The position numbers and the translations under genes are program-made. From positions 5,518,001 to 5,582,000 of the forward strand of contig NZ_CP081496.1 in assembly GCF_019774615.1 (NCBI RefSeq): DNA of 64,000 bases, written 5' to 3'. Source of the stretch: Streptomyces sp. BHT-5-2. GTDB lineage: Bacteria > Actinomycetota > Actinomycetes > Streptomycetales > Streptomycetaceae. Below, in pieces: positions 33,414 through 43,114 of the stretch; the stretch's first letter is position 1, and the number at the start of each line of letters is the position of its first letter. The notes beneath the pieces are model-generated. The model made no database searches. It saw nothing but the letters and a program-made list of their open reading frames with translations, and was not told the origin of the DNA.

Positions 33414-34349
33414 TCACGCCCCGGCCGCGTCCTCGGCGTCGAGGGCGGCGACCAGCCAGTCGTGCGCGGCACCCATCGACGGGCCCCCGCCGCCGGCCGC
33501 CTCCTCGGCGTACCGCCAGTACGCCCGCATCCGCGGATCGTCCCCGGCCCGCAGGGACGCCCGCAGCGCGGCGCGGAAGGCGGCGCCGTCCCGCCGCCGG
33601 TACGCGCGGGCGTGCGCGGCCACGAAGCAGTCCGCCTCGTCCCCGGGCGCCGGGCGGCGGCCCGCGGCGAGGGCCGTCGCGGCCAGCGCGTACGCCTCGG
33701 CGAGGCCCTCGTAGAGCGCCACCGGATCGGTCTCGCCGGGCAGGGCGGCGGCCGCGCGCACCCGGCGGCAGCGCTCCGCCAGCCCGCCGGCGCGGTCCGC
33801 GGCGAGTGCGTGCAGCCGGGCGTGGCCGACGACCTGGGCGGGCCGGGGGTCGGTGGGCGGGGCGGGCACCGCGGCCTCGACGACGGCGGCGCGCAGCGCG
33901 GGCGGCAGCGCGCGGGGCAGCTGCCGGTGCCAGAAGCGGACCAGCGCGTCGGAGGTGGGCGGCTGCGGGAGGCCGCCCAGCAGGCGCAGCAGCTCCGGGC
34001 GGCGTTCCTCGGGGGCGTTGGTCAGCGCGTGCAGGGCGGCCTCCCGCCAGCGGAGCGCGACCAGCCGGTCCCCGACGGCGGCCAACTGCTCGGCCAGCGC
34101 CTGCTCCAGGGATCCGCCGGCGAGCGCCTCGGCCACGGCGGGCAGCGGCATCCCCACGGCACGCAGATCACGGATCCGGTGCAGCCGGTCCAGGGCGTCC
34201 GGGGCGTAGCGGCGGTGCCCGCCGGCGCTCCGGCCGGACTCCGGCAGCAGCCCGGCGTCGGAGTAGTGGCGCACCGTCTTGACCGTCACGCCCGCGCGGC
34301 GGGCCAGCTCCCCGATCCCCAGCAGCTCCCCGCCCGGCACCCGCTCCAC
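33414..34349 (-). CDS. MerR-family transcriptional regulator
   Basis: A 311-residue regulator. The N-terminal MerR winged helix (GIGELARRAGVTVKTVRHYSDAGLLPE...GGHRRY) is followed by a helical dimerisation stretch and a long C-terminal domain without metal-binding Cys, so it is not a classic metal sensor; a hydrophobic drug-like ligand is more plausible. It starts at GTG, 10 nt downstream of the preceding gene, and may be part of the glycosyltransferase transcription unit. Confidence 0.88.
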   Translation of the reverse strand: MERVPGGELLGIGELARRAGVTVKTVRHYSDAGLLPESGRSAGGHRRYAPDALDRLHRIRDLRAVGMPLPAVAEALAGGSLEQALAEQLAAVGDRLVALRWREAALHALTNAPEERRPELLRLLGGLPQPPTSDALVRFWHRQLPRALPPALRAAVVEAAVPAPPTDPRPAQVVGHARLHALAADRAGGLAERCRRVRAAAALPGETDPVALYEGLAEAYALAATALAAGRRPAPGDEADCFVAAHARAYRRRDGAAFRAALRASLRAGDDPRMRAYWRYAEEAAGGGGPSMGAAHDWLVAALDAEDAAGA

Positions 34350-34359
34350 GGGCCGGCCC

Positions 34360-35313
34360 CTAGGGCGTGCCCCGGCCGGCCGGGCCGGTGACCCGTACGG
34401 CCAGATCGTTGTCGAGCGTGTAGTACGGGCCGATGCGCAGCTCGCCGCCGGGCGCCGGGACCGGCCGCGCCGGATAGCTGAACACCTGCTCCTTCTCCGG
34501 GACGTCGTCCAGGAGCCGGGCGATCCGGACCCTCGGCGCGCCGTCGTCGGGGCGCAGCCACAGGTCCCAGTGCTCGTTGCCGTGCCGCCGGCGGGCGGCC
34601 AGCTCGCCGTAGGGGAGGGTGAAGTGGAAGTGGAAGTCCGGGCCGTCGACGGTCAGCGGGACGGCGACCGGATCCCGGCCGCCGCTGCGGGGACCGGCCT
34701 CGGCCCGGGCGCCTGGCCCGGGGACCGCCCCGTAGAGACGGCCGCTGACGGTGATGCCCTCGGGGGCGACGATGATGTCGCCGGCCTCGGCGTGCGGCCC
34801 GCGCAGCCAGCTGCGCAGGGCGAGGTTGCCCAGCTTGGTGGCGTAGGGGATGCGCACGCCGAGCCGGCCGATGCCGGCCAGCGGACGGCGGTCCACCAGC
34901 GACCGCAGGTCGTTGACGCCGGGCAGCAGCCGGCGCGGGTCGGCACCGTCGCCGAGGTCTGCGTAGGCGTGCCAGCGGCCCTCGGCGAGCGCGACGGTAC
35001 TGGGCAGCACGGCGCGCAGCCGGCCGGGGCCGTTGGGCCCGAGCGGCAGCCGCACCTCGTCGTCGGCATCGTTGTCGGCGGTGCCGCCGGTCTCGTCCGC
35101 GCCGTCCCTCAACCGCAGCACCAGGGCCGCGCTCCAGGGGGCGCCGGTGCCCTGAGGGACGTCCAGGTCGAAGGTGAGGCCGCCCGCGGAGTCCGCGATG
35201 CAGTCGGCCTTCAGGTCCACGGGCACCGGCGCCCCTCCTCCTGTCGCGGCGGTCCGCCGCGGGCGCTCGGCCGCTCCGGGCCCGGTCACGGGTGACTGCG
35301 TCGAGGCGTTCAT
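34360..35313 (-). CDS. Conserved protein co-encoded with a glycosyltransferase
   Basis: A 317-residue protein. It looks like beta-sandwich modules (LTFDLDVPQGTGAPWSAALVLRLR, GRWHAYADLGDGADPRRLLPGVNDLRSL in parts) and ends with YYTLDNDLAVRVTG. It has no signal peptide or membrane helix. It is sometimes labelled 'transferase' in Streptomyces, but no catalytic motif is visible. ATG overlaps the glycosyltransferase stop (ATGA), so the two are translated together and probably act together. Function unknown. Confidence 0.7.
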   Translation of the reverse strand: MNASTQSPVTGPGAAERPRRTAATGGGAPVPVDLKADCIADSAGGLTFDLDVPQGTGAPWSAALVLRLRDGADETGGTADNDADDEVRLPLGPNGPGRLRAVLPSTVALAEGRWHAYADLGDGADPRRLLPGVNDLRSLVDRRPLAGIGRLGVRIPYATKLGNLALRSWLRGPHAEAGDIIVAPEGITVSGRLYGAVPGPGARAEAGPRSGGRDPVAVPLTVDGPDFHFHFTLPYGELAARRRHGNEHWDLWLRPDDGAPRVRIARLLDDVPEKEQVFSYPARPVPAPGGELRIGPYYTLDNDLAVRVTGPAGRGTP

Positions 35314-36569
35314 ACCGTCCGCACCCCTCTCACCGCGGCGCGGGCCGCATCCTTGGTGGCGTAGGCGCCGCCGATCAGCGCGCCCCGGGCGCGGTGCAGC
35401 GAGCCGCGCAGTCCGCTGCCGCGCCGCCGGTCGAGCAGCTCGCCGAAGAGCGCGGCGTGCCGCCCGGCGACCTCGGCCGGGTCGAAGCGGGTGGACGAGG
35501 CGAGCGCGGCGGCGCCCAGCACCGTCCGGGCGGCGTCGTCGCCGATCAGCTCCAGCAGGGCGGTGCCCAGGGCGGCGGGGTGGCCGGCGGGCACCAGCCG
35601 CCCGGTGACACCGTCCTCGACGAGTTCGCCCGGCCCGTAGGGGCTGTCGGTGGCGACGACCGGCAGCCCGCAGCGCATCGCCTCGGCCAGGGCCGTCCCC
35701 GCGGGCTCCCGGCAGGCGGGGTCCACGGCGACGGCGCCCTTGGCCCACTCGGACTCCAGCGGGCCGGCCGGGCCCATCAGGAAGACGTGGTTGTAGAGGC
35801 CGAGTTCGTCGATCAGGGTGCGCAGCGCGGGCTTCTCGGGGCCGCCGCCGTAGATCCGCAGCCGCCAGTCGGGGCGCTCGGCGACCACCGCGGCGAAGGC
35901 CCGGACGAGCACGTCGTAGCGCCTGGCCCGGGTGAGGCGGCCGGCCGCCACCACCCACCGGCCGGTGCCGTCGGCGGGCGCCAGCCGCGGGGCCGGGACC
36001 GCCCGGGGCACCGCCGCGACCCGGACACCGGGCAACCGCATCAGACGGAGGTGGGCGCGGGCGTCCGCCTCGGTGGCGGTGACCAGCGCGTCCAGCCGCG
36101 GGTAGGCGCCGCGCAGCGCCAGCCGCAGCTCCCGTCCGTGCGCGGCCAGGCAGTGCGGCTCCTGGCCGACCCGGAGCGGTCCGCGGCGGGTCTGCCGGGC
36201 GACGTGCACGGTGAGGCCGGGCCGGGTGCCGACGACCACGTCGGCCTCGGTCCGGCGCAGATGCTCGGCGATCCGGCGGTCGGTGAGCTCGCTGTACTGG
36301 GCGGAGCCCGGCTCGGCGGCCGGGAAGACCCGGGCGGGCCGGCCGCGCGCGGGGTCCATGCGGTCGCCGGTCGGCCCGTGCTCCCGGAGGTCCACCAGGT
36401 GCCGCAGCGCCACCCGGGGCCCGAGGTCCAGCGCCGGGGTGTCGCGGCGCCGCAGGACGGAGACGATCTCCACGTCGTGCCGGGTGGCGAGCGCCTTTGC
36501 CAGACCGAAGGTCGCCCGGACCGTCTCGCCGGTGCCGTACGCATGGTGAATCAGGAATGAGATGTGCAT
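35310..36569 (-). CDS. Family 4 (GT-B) glycosyltransferase
   Basis: A 419-residue GT-B enzyme. The N-terminal domain begins ISFLIHHAYGTGETVRAT; the C-terminal donor domain has VAAGRLTRARRYDVLVRAF, GGGPEKPALRTLI and the E-x7-E-like EPAGTALAEAMRCGLPVVATD. The family transfers sugars from NDP donors, often in envelope or polysaccharide synthesis. First gene of a unit with the unknown protein and possibly MerR. Acceptor unknown. Confidence 0.88.
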   Translation of the reverse strand: MHISFLIHHAYGTGETVRATFGLAKALATRHDVEIVSVLRRRDTPALDLGPRVALRHLVDLREHGPTGDRMDPARGRPARVFPAAEPGSAQYSELTDRRIAEHLRRTEADVVVGTRPGLTVHVARQTRRGPLRVGQEPHCLAAHGRELRLALRGAYPRLDALVTATEADARAHLRLMRLPGVRVAAVPRAVPAPRLAPADGTGRWVVAAGRLTRARRYDVLVRAFAAVVAERPDWRLRIYGGGPEKPALRTLIDELGLYNHVFLMGPAGPLESEWAKGAVAVDPACREPAGTALAEAMRCGLPVVATDSPYGPGELVEDGVTGRLVPAGHPAALGTALLELIGDDAARTVLGAAALASSTRFDPAEVAGRHAALFGELLDRRRGSGLRGSLHRARGALIGGAYATKDAARAAVRGVRTV

Positions 36570-36796
36570 CCGTCCCCGTGTCCCCTGGTCCCTCGCACTC
36601 GTCCTGGTTCCCCCGCGGTTCCCGGCCGCCGGGCGCACGACGGCGCCCGGTCGTCCGGCTGTTGAAGAGTAAGACCGCGGAACGGCCTTCGGGGTTGGGG
36701 GTATTGGCCAAGTCGTGCCGAAAAAGTTAGGGCATCGGTATGGCAGGTAGGGAACTCTCCGGACGGCGTGCCCCGCGCCCCGGCGGCGTCCGCGGG

Positions 36797-37375
36797 TCAG
36801 CGGAGCCTGAGCCGGAGACCGGCGCACAGCTCGTTCGGGCGCTCCCCGACGACGGCGCGGTTGGCCTTGTACAACTGCTGCCAGCCGCCCTTGACGTGCC
36901 GGCGGCGGGCGATCTGGGCGAGGCTGTCGCCGTCGCGGACGACATAGGTGCGGTCGTCGAGGAGGCCGTAGCGCCGGGAGCAGACGGGCCAGGCGCCCCA
37001 GCCCTGCTCGGCCTGGACCCGCTTGGCGACCTCGATCTGCTCCTCCCGGGTGGCCAGATCGGCCCGCTTGGCGTACTTGAGGCCGCCGAACCGCTCCCAG
37101 GTGGGCTGCCAGAACTGGAGGCCGCCGTAGTAGTCGTTGCCGGTGTTGATGTGCCAGTCCCCGCCGCTCTCGCATTCGGCGAGGCAGCCCCAGGGCCACT
37201 GGTCGTCGGCGCAGGCGTACGGCGGCCGCCCGCCGTCCTCTCCACCGCCGTCCGCACCCGGCGCCCCGTCGGCGAAGGCGCCGCCGGGCAGACACAGGAC
37301 CAGGGCGGCGGCCGCCGCGACGAGCAGCCCGACGGATTCCACGCGGCGCCGCGGCGCCGAAGAGATGTCCGACAT
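36797..37375 (-). CDS. Resuscitation-promoting factor-like transglycosylase with LysM
   Basis: A 192-residue secreted protein: signal peptide (residues about 10-35), Rpf domain (WGCLAECESGGDWHINTGN, YYGGLQFWQPTWERFGG; catalytic Glu in ECESGG) and a C-terminal LysM (TYVVRDGDSLAQIARRR). Rpf enzymes cut peptidoglycan during germination and growth. I looked for the c-di-AMP (ydaO-type) riboswitch known at some Streptomyces rpfA genes and did not recognise one. Confidence 0.92.
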   Translation of the reverse strand: MSDISSAPRRRVESVGLLVAAAAALVLCLPGGAFADGAPGADGGGEDGGRPPYACADDQWPWGCLAECESGGDWHINTGNDYYGGLQFWQPTWERFGGLKYAKRADLATREEQIEVAKRVQAEQGWGAWPVCSRRYGLLDDRTYVVRDGDSLAQIARRRHVKGGWQQLYKANRAVVGERPNELCAGLRLRLR

Positions 37376-37662
37376 AGCCGGTGACGGTAGGCAGCGGGCC
37401 GCCGGGCACCGGCACGCCGCGCCCTCCCGGGGGGCCACCCCACCCCGTCCGTGTACAAAACGGAGCCCATTTGCGTCATGTTCTGCGCAGAAATTGGCGG
37501 TGCATGAGCGTTCAATGTCGACTTTTCACCGGTTCCCCGTCGCGCGGCGCGTTGGTTCGATTCTGTTCGCGTCCGCGCGTGACTCTGCCGGGGGTCGCCC
37601 GTTGTCCTTGTACGAGCCGGGAGACCGCCCGGCAGCCGCTCATGAAGATCGAGGAGCCACCC

Positions 37663-38457
37663 GTGCCGCGCATGCTCGACGTCAGCGACGACGTTCGCGC
37701 CGAGATCGGCGACGAAGAAGCCGACCGCCTGCTGGCCGGAGAGGACGCCCCGGGCAGCTACGACTGCACCTCGTGCCGGACGCCGGGCAACAGCGAGCAG
37801 GAGCGCACCAGCACCGTCCTGTTCGTCGGCGAGGAGACCGCGGTGCTCGCGTTCGCCCACGCCACCTGCATCCCCTCGCAGGTCGTCCCGGTCTCCGAGG
37901 AGCAGCTCCGGGGAGCGGTGCGCTCCATCACCGGCGAGGACGCCCGCACCGCGAGCGCCCCGGCCGCCCCGATCCCCACCACCGACCGGCAGGCCACCCT
38001 CGGCATCACCTGCGGCCTGGTACTGATCAAGGACGAGCTGCACCCGGCCCTCGTCGTCGAGCCCAACGGCCCGATCGCCCGCCCCGGTTCGACGAGCCTG
38101 GAGGACGACTTCCTGCCGCTGCTCCTGGAGCACGGCTTCACCCCGGTGACGGACATGAACCTGCTCCCCGCCCCGATCGACGGCTGGTCCGCGCTGCTGG
38201 CCATGGGCAAGCTGCACGCGGTGCTCCAGCCCGGCACCGCCGGCAGCCAGTCCGCCTGGTGGCAGGCGCACCAGCCGCTGGCCGTCTCGGACGGCTGGCG
38301 CACCGCGGCCAACAAGGCGCACACCGTGCTGATGTACGCCGCGCCCTCGGGCACCATCGGCCACCAGCCGCGCGAGGACCTGATGCGGCAGGCACTGGAG
38401 CAGGCGGCCGCCAAGGGCCTGCTGGTCGCGGCCTCGATGCCGCTGGCCGGAACCTGA
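37663..38457 (+). CDS. Conserved hypothetical protein
   Basis: About 264 residues. Start GTG 37663 chosen because GAGGAG lies 6 nt upstream; ATG 37642 and ATG 37672 are alternatives. No signal peptide or membrane helix. A CxxC (YDCTSCRTPGN) lies near the N-terminus, and later blocks include LGITCGLVLIKDELHPALVVEPNGP and WQAHQPLAVSDGWRTAANKAH. I recognise no domain. It is divergent from the Rpf gene across 287 nt that include an AT-richer promoter-like stretch (37450-37580). Confidence 0.72.
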   Translation: MPRMLDVSDDVRAEIGDEEADRLLAGEDAPGSYDCTSCRTPGNSEQERTSTVLFVGEETAVLAFAHATCIPSQVVPVSEEQLRGAVRSITGEDARTASAPAAPIPTTDRQATLGITCGLVLIKDELHPALVVEPNGPIARPGSTSLEDDFLPLLLEHGFTPVTDMNLLPAPIDGWSALLAMGKLHAVLQPGTAGSQSAWWQAHQPLAVSDGWRTAANKAHTVLMYAAPSGTIGHQPREDLMRQALEQAAAKGLLVAASMPLAGT

Positions 38458-38468
38458 CCGTCCACCCC

Positions 38469-38520
38469 CCGATCGCGGGAGCAAGACCGTCCAATGGGGC
38501 GGGATTGCTCCCGCGATCGG
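38469..38520 (+). terminator. 16-bp terminator hairpin
   Basis: CCGATCGCGGGAGCAA (38469-38484) pairs perfectly with TTGCTCCCGCGATCGG (38505-38520) around a 20-nt loop, directly after the stop of the preceding gene. Confidence 0.8.
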
Positions 38521-38573
38521 CCATTTCGCCCCGAAAGCCGCATCCCGCAGGCAGCGGGGTCGTTGGCACCTAC

Positions 38574-38918
38574 GTGCACGCATACGACCCCTCCCGCGCC
38601 CAGTTCCCCCACCCCATCCCCGGCATGCGTCCGGCCCGTGACCACGGGGCGCCGCGCGGCGCCGACCGCGGCTCGGCCACGCCGATCTACGACGCGCTGT
38701 ACGCCGAGTACCGCCGCGCCTTCCGGGCCCTGCCCGGGGACCGTACGGACGAGCCGGAGGTGCCGGAGTCGCTGCGCGGCGGCAACTGGGGGCGCGGTGC
38801 CCCGTCGACGGGGCACTGGGAGGTGGTGGGCCGGCAGCCGTTCCGGCCGCGGGGCCAGCTCCCGGCGGCGCTGCCACCGGGGCCGCGGGACGGCTCCCGG
38901 CCCCACGGCGGCCGCTGA
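38574..38918 (+). CDS. Small conserved hypothetical protein
   Basis: 114 residues from GTG 38574: begins HAYDPSRAQFPHPIPGMR and contains PIYDALYAEYRRAFRALPGDR, then a Pro/Arg-rich tail. The central helical segment looks like a real protein and codon third positions are strongly GC. The start lacks a clear ribosome site. It ends about 30 nt from the converging der gene. Function unknown. Confidence 0.6.
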   Translation: MHAYDPSRAQFPHPIPGMRPARDHGAPRGADRGSATPIYDALYAEYRRAFRALPGDRTDEPEVPESLRGGNWGRGAPSTGHWEVVGRQPFRPRGQLPAALPPGPRDGSRPHGGR

Positions 38919-38949
38919 GTCCGCCGGGCCGCCGCGGGCGGGGCCGCCG

Positions 38950-40419
38950 CTACTTCTTCTTGTTCTTGGTACCGCGCTTCTCGCGCACCCGCACCGAGAT
39001 GTGGATCGGCGTCCCCTCGAAGCCGAACTCCTCGCGCAGCCGCCGCTCGACGAAGCGGCGGTAGCCCGCCTCCAGGAAGCCCGAGGCGAAGAGCACGAAG
39101 CGCGGGGGCTTGGTGCCGGCCTGGGTGCCGAAGAGGATGCGGGGCTGCTTGCCGCCGCGGATCGGGTGCGGGTGGGAGGAGACGATCTCGCCGAGGAAGG
39201 CGTTCAGCCGCCCGGTGGGGATCCGGGTCTCCCAGCCGGCCAGCGCGGTCTCGATCGCCGGCACCAGCTTGTCCATGTGGCGGCCGGTGCGCGCGGAGAC
39301 GTTGACCCGCATCGCCCAGGGGATCTGGACCAGGTCCCGCTCGATCTCCCGCTCCAGGTAGAAGCGGCGCTCCTCGTCGAGGTTGTCCCACTTGTTGTAG
39401 GCGATGACCAGGGCCCGGCCGGCCTCCACGGCCATCGTGATGATCCGCTGGTCCTGGACGCTGATGGACTCGCCGGCGTCGATCAGGACGACCGCGACCT
39501 CGGCCTTCTCCACAGCCGCGGCGGTGCGCAGCGAGGCGTAGTAGTCGGCGCCCTCCTGGAGGTGCACCCGGCGGCGGATGCCGGCGGTGTCCACGAACTT
39601 CCAGGTCTTGCCGCCCAGTTCGATGAGCTCGTCGACCGGGTCGCGGGTGGTGCCGGCGAGCTCGTTGACGACCACCCGCTCCTCGCGGGCGAGCTTGTTC
39701 AGCAGCGAGGACTTGCCGACGTTCGGGCGGCCGATCAGGGCGATCCGGCGGGGGCCGCCGACGGCGGTGCCGAAGGTCTGCTCGGGCGCCTCGGGAAGCG
39801 CGTCCAGCGCCGCGTCGAGCATGTCGCCGGTGCCCCGGCCGTGCAGCGCGGAGATCGGGTGCGGCTCGCCCAGGCCCAGCGACCAGAGCATGGCGGCGTC
39901 GGCCTCGCCGGACGGGCCGTCGACCTTGTTGGCGACCAGGACGACCGGCTTGCCGGAGCGGCGCAGCAGCTTGACCACGGCCTCGTCGGTGTCGGTGGCG
40001 CCGACCTTGGCGTCCACCACGAAGACCACCGCGTCGGCGGCCTCGATGGCGAACTCGGCCTGCATCGCCACGGACGCGTCGATGCCGAGGACGTCCTGCT
40101 CCCAGCCGCCGGTGTCGACGACCTTGAAGCGGCGGCCGTTCCAATCGGCCTCGTAGGTGACCCGGTCGCGGGTGACGCCCGGCCGGTCCTCGACGACCGC
40201 CTCGCGGCGGCCGATGATGCGGTTCACCAGCGTCGACTTGCCGACGTTGGGACGGCCGATGACGGCGAGCACCGGGAGCGGGCCGTGGCCGGCCGCGGCG
40301 ATGTCGCCCTCGACCTCCGCCAGGTCGAAGCCCTCTTCCGCGGCGAGCTCCATGAACTCCGCGTACTCGGCGTCGCCAAGCGCACCGTGCTCCTCGCCGG
40401 TGGGGATCTGCTCGTTCAT
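38950..40419 (-). CDS. der: Ribosome-biogenesis GTPase Der (EngA)
   Basis: A 489-residue tandem GTPase. Two G domains are seen (GRPNVGKST at about residue 55, GRPNVGKSS at about 229), each with DxxG (DTGG, DTAG) and NKxD (NKVDG, NKWDN), and a C-terminal KH-like domain ending in a Lys-rich tail. Der acts in 50S subunit assembly. ATG 40419 has AGGA upstream; an ATG at 40443 is also in frame. Last gene of the aroH-tyrA-cmk-plsC-der unit; 70 nt separate it from plsC. Confidence 0.96.
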   Translation of the reverse strand: MNEQIPTGEEHGALGDAEYAEFMELAAEEGFDLAEVEGDIAAAGHGPLPVLAVIGRPNVGKSTLVNRIIGRREAVVEDRPGVTRDRVTYEADWNGRRFKVVDTGGWEQDVLGIDASVAMQAEFAIEAADAVVFVVDAKVGATDTDEAVVKLLRRSGKPVVLVANKVDGPSGEADAAMLWSLGLGEPHPISALHGRGTGDMLDAALDALPEAPEQTFGTAVGGPRRIALIGRPNVGKSSLLNKLAREERVVVNELAGTTRDPVDELIELGGKTWKFVDTAGIRRRVHLQEGADYYASLRTAAAVEKAEVAVVLIDAGESISVQDQRIITMAVEAGRALVIAYNKWDNLDEERRFYLEREIERDLVQIPWAMRVNVSARTGRHMDKLVPAIETALAGWETRIPTGRLNAFLGEIVSSHPHPIRGGKQPRILFGTQAGTKPPRFVLFASGFLEAGYRRFVERRLREEFGFEGTPIHISVRVREKRGTKNKKK

Positions 40420-40489
40420 GAAGTCCGTTCCTCGTTCATCCATGTGGTCGGTGGGCCGCTCGACGGAGGGCCCACTGCTCAAGTGTCGG

Positions 40490-41146
40490 TCAGCGCCCGG
40501 TAAGGCGCCGGGCCTGTGCCAGGTGGGCGGTCAGCCGCTCCTGGATCCGCACGGTCGCCTCGTCCAGCGCCTTGCGGGTGCGCCGCCCGCTGCCGTCGCC
40601 CGCCTCGAAGGCGTCGCCGAAGACGACGTCGATGCGGGCACGCAGCCGCGGCACGGCCGGGGTGAACCGGCTGGGGCGGTCGGTGCTGCCGAGCACCGCC
40701 ACCGGAACGACCGGGGCGCCGGAGCGCACCGCGAAGTACGCGAGCCCGGCGCGCAGGGAGGCGAAGTCGCCCTCGCCGCGGGTGCCTTCCGGGAAGATCC
40801 CCAGCACCCCGCCGGCCGCCAGCACCCCGAGCGCGTCGGTGATCGCCTTGCGGTCGGCGGCCTGGCGGTCCACCTTCAGCTGTCCGATGCCCCGCAGGAA
40901 CGGGTCCAGCGGACCGACGAAGGCTTCCTTCTTGATCAGGAAGTGCACCGGCCGGGGCGCGGTGCCCATCAGCATCGGGCCGTCGATGCCGTGGGAGTGG
41001 TTGACGGCGAGGATCACCGGCCCGGAGGCCGGCACCCGCCAGGCACCCAGCACCCGCGGCTTCCACAGGCCGTACATCAGCCCGATGCCGATCCGCCGGC
41101 CGACCGCGGCGCCGCGGGGGCTCGGGGCCGCTCCGCCGTCGGTCAC
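40490..41146 (-). CDS. 1-acyl-glycerol-3-phosphate acyltransferase (PlsC family)
   Basis: A 218-residue acyltransferase with the catalytic HX4D box NHSHGID, FPEGTRGEG and surrounding motifs. It makes phosphatidic acid for phospholipid synthesis. GTG start overlaps the cmk stop (GTGA). The cmk-plsC-der order is a conserved Streptomyces core arrangement. Confidence 0.9.
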   Translation of the reverse strand: MTDGGAAPSPRGAAVGRRIGIGLMYGLWKPRVLGAWRVPASGPVILAVNHSHGIDGPMLMGTAPRPVHFLIKKEAFVGPLDPFLRGIGQLKVDRQAADRKAITDALGVLAAGGVLGIFPEGTRGEGDFASLRAGLAYFAVRSGAPVVPVAVLGSTDRPSRFTPAVPRLRARIDVVFGDAFEAGDGSGRRTRKALDEATVRIQERLTAHLAQARRLTGR

Positions 41147-41874
41147 CGGGTGTCCCGCCCCGCCTTCTCGGCGCTGACGCCCTCGATGAGGGTGACCACG
41201 CACTCGATGACCTGATCCAGCGTCAGGTCGGTGGTGTCGACCTCGACGGCGTCGTCGGCCTTGGCCAGCGGCGAGGTCTTGCGGGAGGAGTCGGCGGCGT
41301 CCCGCTTGATCAGCGCCTCGCGGGTGGCGGCCAGGTCGGCCGCCTGCTGGGAGCCCGTGCCCTTGAGCTCGCCGTTGCGGCGGGCCGCCCGGGCCTCCGG
41401 GGAGGCGGTGAGGAAGATCTTGAGGTCGGCGTCGGGCAGGACCGTTATGCCGATGTCCCGGCCCTCGACGACGATGCCGTGCGGGGCCTCGGCCGCGATG
41501 GTCCGCTGGAGGTCGGTGATCAGGGTGCGCACCTGGGGCACCGCGCTGACGGCGCTGACCGCGGCGGTCACCTCGGCGCTGCGGATCGGGCCCGCGGCGT
41601 CGGCCCCGTCGACGGTGATGGTCGGCGCCGCCGGGTCCGTGCCGGAGACGATCACGGGCTTGGCGCAGGCGTCGGCCACCGCGGCCGGGTCGTCGACGTC
41701 GATGCCGTTGCTCAGCATCCACCAGGTGATCGCGCGGTACTGCGCGCCGGTGTCGAGGTAGCCCAGGCCCAGCTTGCCGGCGACGGCCTTGGACGTGCTG
41801 GACTTGCCCGTGCCTGCGGGGCCGTCGATGGCGACAATCACTGCTGCCGGGGCGGTCCGATCGGCGGTTTCCAC
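41143..41874 (-). CDS. cmk: Cytidylate kinase
   Basis: A 243-residue kinase with P-loop DGPAGTGKSS, the GYLDTGAQYRAIT segment and GRDIG (VVEGRDIGITVLP). It phosphorylates CMP and dCMP. Start GTG 41874 preferred because AAAGGTG lies 7-8 nt upstream; GTG 41886 is possible. Confidence 0.94.
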   Translation of the reverse strand: METADRTAPAAVIVAIDGPAGTGKSSTSKAVAGKLGLGYLDTGAQYRAITWWMLSNGIDVDDPAAVADACAKPVIVSGTDPAAPTITVDGADAAGPIRSAEVTAAVSAVSAVPQVRTLITDLQRTIAAEAPHGIVVEGRDIGITVLPDADLKIFLTASPEARAARRNGELKGTGSQQAADLAATREALIKRDAADSSRKTSPLAKADDAVEVDTTDLTLDQVIECVVTLIEGVSAEKAGRDTR

Positions 41875-42028
41875 GGTGACGAACACCTTTCTTGATACAC
41901 ACGGGGCGCGGTCCAGGGCGCCAGGTCCGGTCGTCGACCGGCGGTCGGGGGTGCGACGGAGGGGCCGACGAAGAGACAGGGGCCTCGGACAAGGTTACTG
42001 GCTCGCCCGCGGCGCGCCGTCCACGGTG

Positions 42029-43114
42029 TCACTGCCGGATCGACCACCCCCGCTCCCGCAGCTCCGCGGTCAACGCCGGGACCGTCTGCGGCTCGACCAT
42101 CAGCTGGATGAAGCCGGCCTGCTGGCCGGTGGCGTGCTCGATGCGGACGTCCTCGATGTTGACCCCGGCGCGGCCGGCGTCGGCGAAGATCCGGGCCAGC
42201 TCGCCGGGCTGGTCGCCGATGTAGACGGCGACGACCTCGTAGGCGGCCGGGGCGGCGCCGTGCTTGCCGGGGACCCGCTCGCGGCCGGCGTTGCCGCGGC
42301 GGAGCACGTCCTCGATGCCGTGGGCGCCGGTGCCGCGCTTGTGGTCGTCGGCGGACTCCAGGGAGCGCAGCGAGCGGACCGTGGCGTCCAGGTCGGCGGA
42401 GATCTCGGCCAGGACGTCGGCGACCGGGCCGGGGTTGGCGGAGAGGATGTCGATCCACATCGCCGGGTCGGAGGCGGCGATCCGCGTCACATCGCGGATG
42501 CCCTGGCCGCAGAGACGGACGGCGGTCTCGTCGGCGCCCTTGAGGCGGGCCGCGACGAGGCTGGAGACCAGCTGCGGGGTGTGCGAGACCAGGGCGACGG
42601 CGCGGTCGTGGGCGTCCGCGTCCATCACCACGGGGACGGCCCGGCACAGCGCGACCAGCTCCAGGGCGAGGTTGAGCACCTCCGTGTCGCCGCCGGGGGA
42701 CGGGGTGAGGACCCAGGGGCGGCCCTCGAAGAGGTCGGCCGTCGCGGCCAGCGGGCCGGAGCGCTCCTTGCCGGCCATCGGGTGCGTGCCGAGGTAGCCG
42801 GACAGGTCGCAGCCGAGCGCCTCCAGCTCGCGGCGGGGACCGCCCTTGACGCTGGCGACGTCGATGTACGCCCGGGCCGCACCGCGCCGGATCGTCTCGG
42901 CGAGCGCCGCCGCGACATGCGCCGGGGGCACCGCCACGATGGCGAGATCGACGGGCTCCGTGGGCGGCTCGGCGATGCCGGCGCCGAGCGCGGCGGCCGT
43001 CAGGGCCTGGGCGTGGTCGTGGTCCTCCAGGTGGACCTGGACGCCGCGGGCACTGAGCGCGAGAGCGGCCGAGGTGCCGATCAGGCCCGTTCCGATGACG
43101 AGTGCGGTTCTCAC
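42029..43114 (-). CDS. tyrA: Prephenate dehydrogenase with ACT domain
   Basis: A 361-residue enzyme. N-terminal NAD motif VIGTGLIGTSAALAL, catalytic His in GTHPMAGKE and SHTPQLVSS; a C-terminal ACT-like regulatory domain (EVVAVYIGDQPGELARIF) suggests tyrosine feedback. It oxidises prephenate (or arogenate) toward tyrosine. Its GTG overlaps the aroH stop (GTGA). The 150-nt gap to cmk has no recognised site. Confidence 0.94.
   Translation of the reverse strand: MRTALVIGTGLIGTSAALALSARGVQVHLEDHDHAQALTAAALGAGIAEPPTEPVDLAIVAVPPAHVAAALAETIRRGAARAYIDVASVKGGPRRELEALGCDLSGYLGTHPMAGKERSGPLAATADLFEGRPWVLTPSPGGDTEVLNLALELVALCRAVPVVMDADAHDRAVALVSHTPQLVSSLVAARLKGADETAVRLCGQGIRDVTRIAASDPAMWIDILSANPGPVADVLAEISADLDATVRSLRSLESADDHKRGTGAHGIEDVLRRGNAGRERVPGKHGAAPAAYEVVAVYIGDQPGELARIFADAGRAGVNIEDVRIEHATGQQAGFIQLMVEPQTVPALTAELRERGWSIRQ

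Noticed and set aside
37376..37662. c-di-AMP riboswitch expected upstream of Rpf genes
   Set aside because: The conserved core of the ydaO class could not be recognised by eye; a covariance search would decide.
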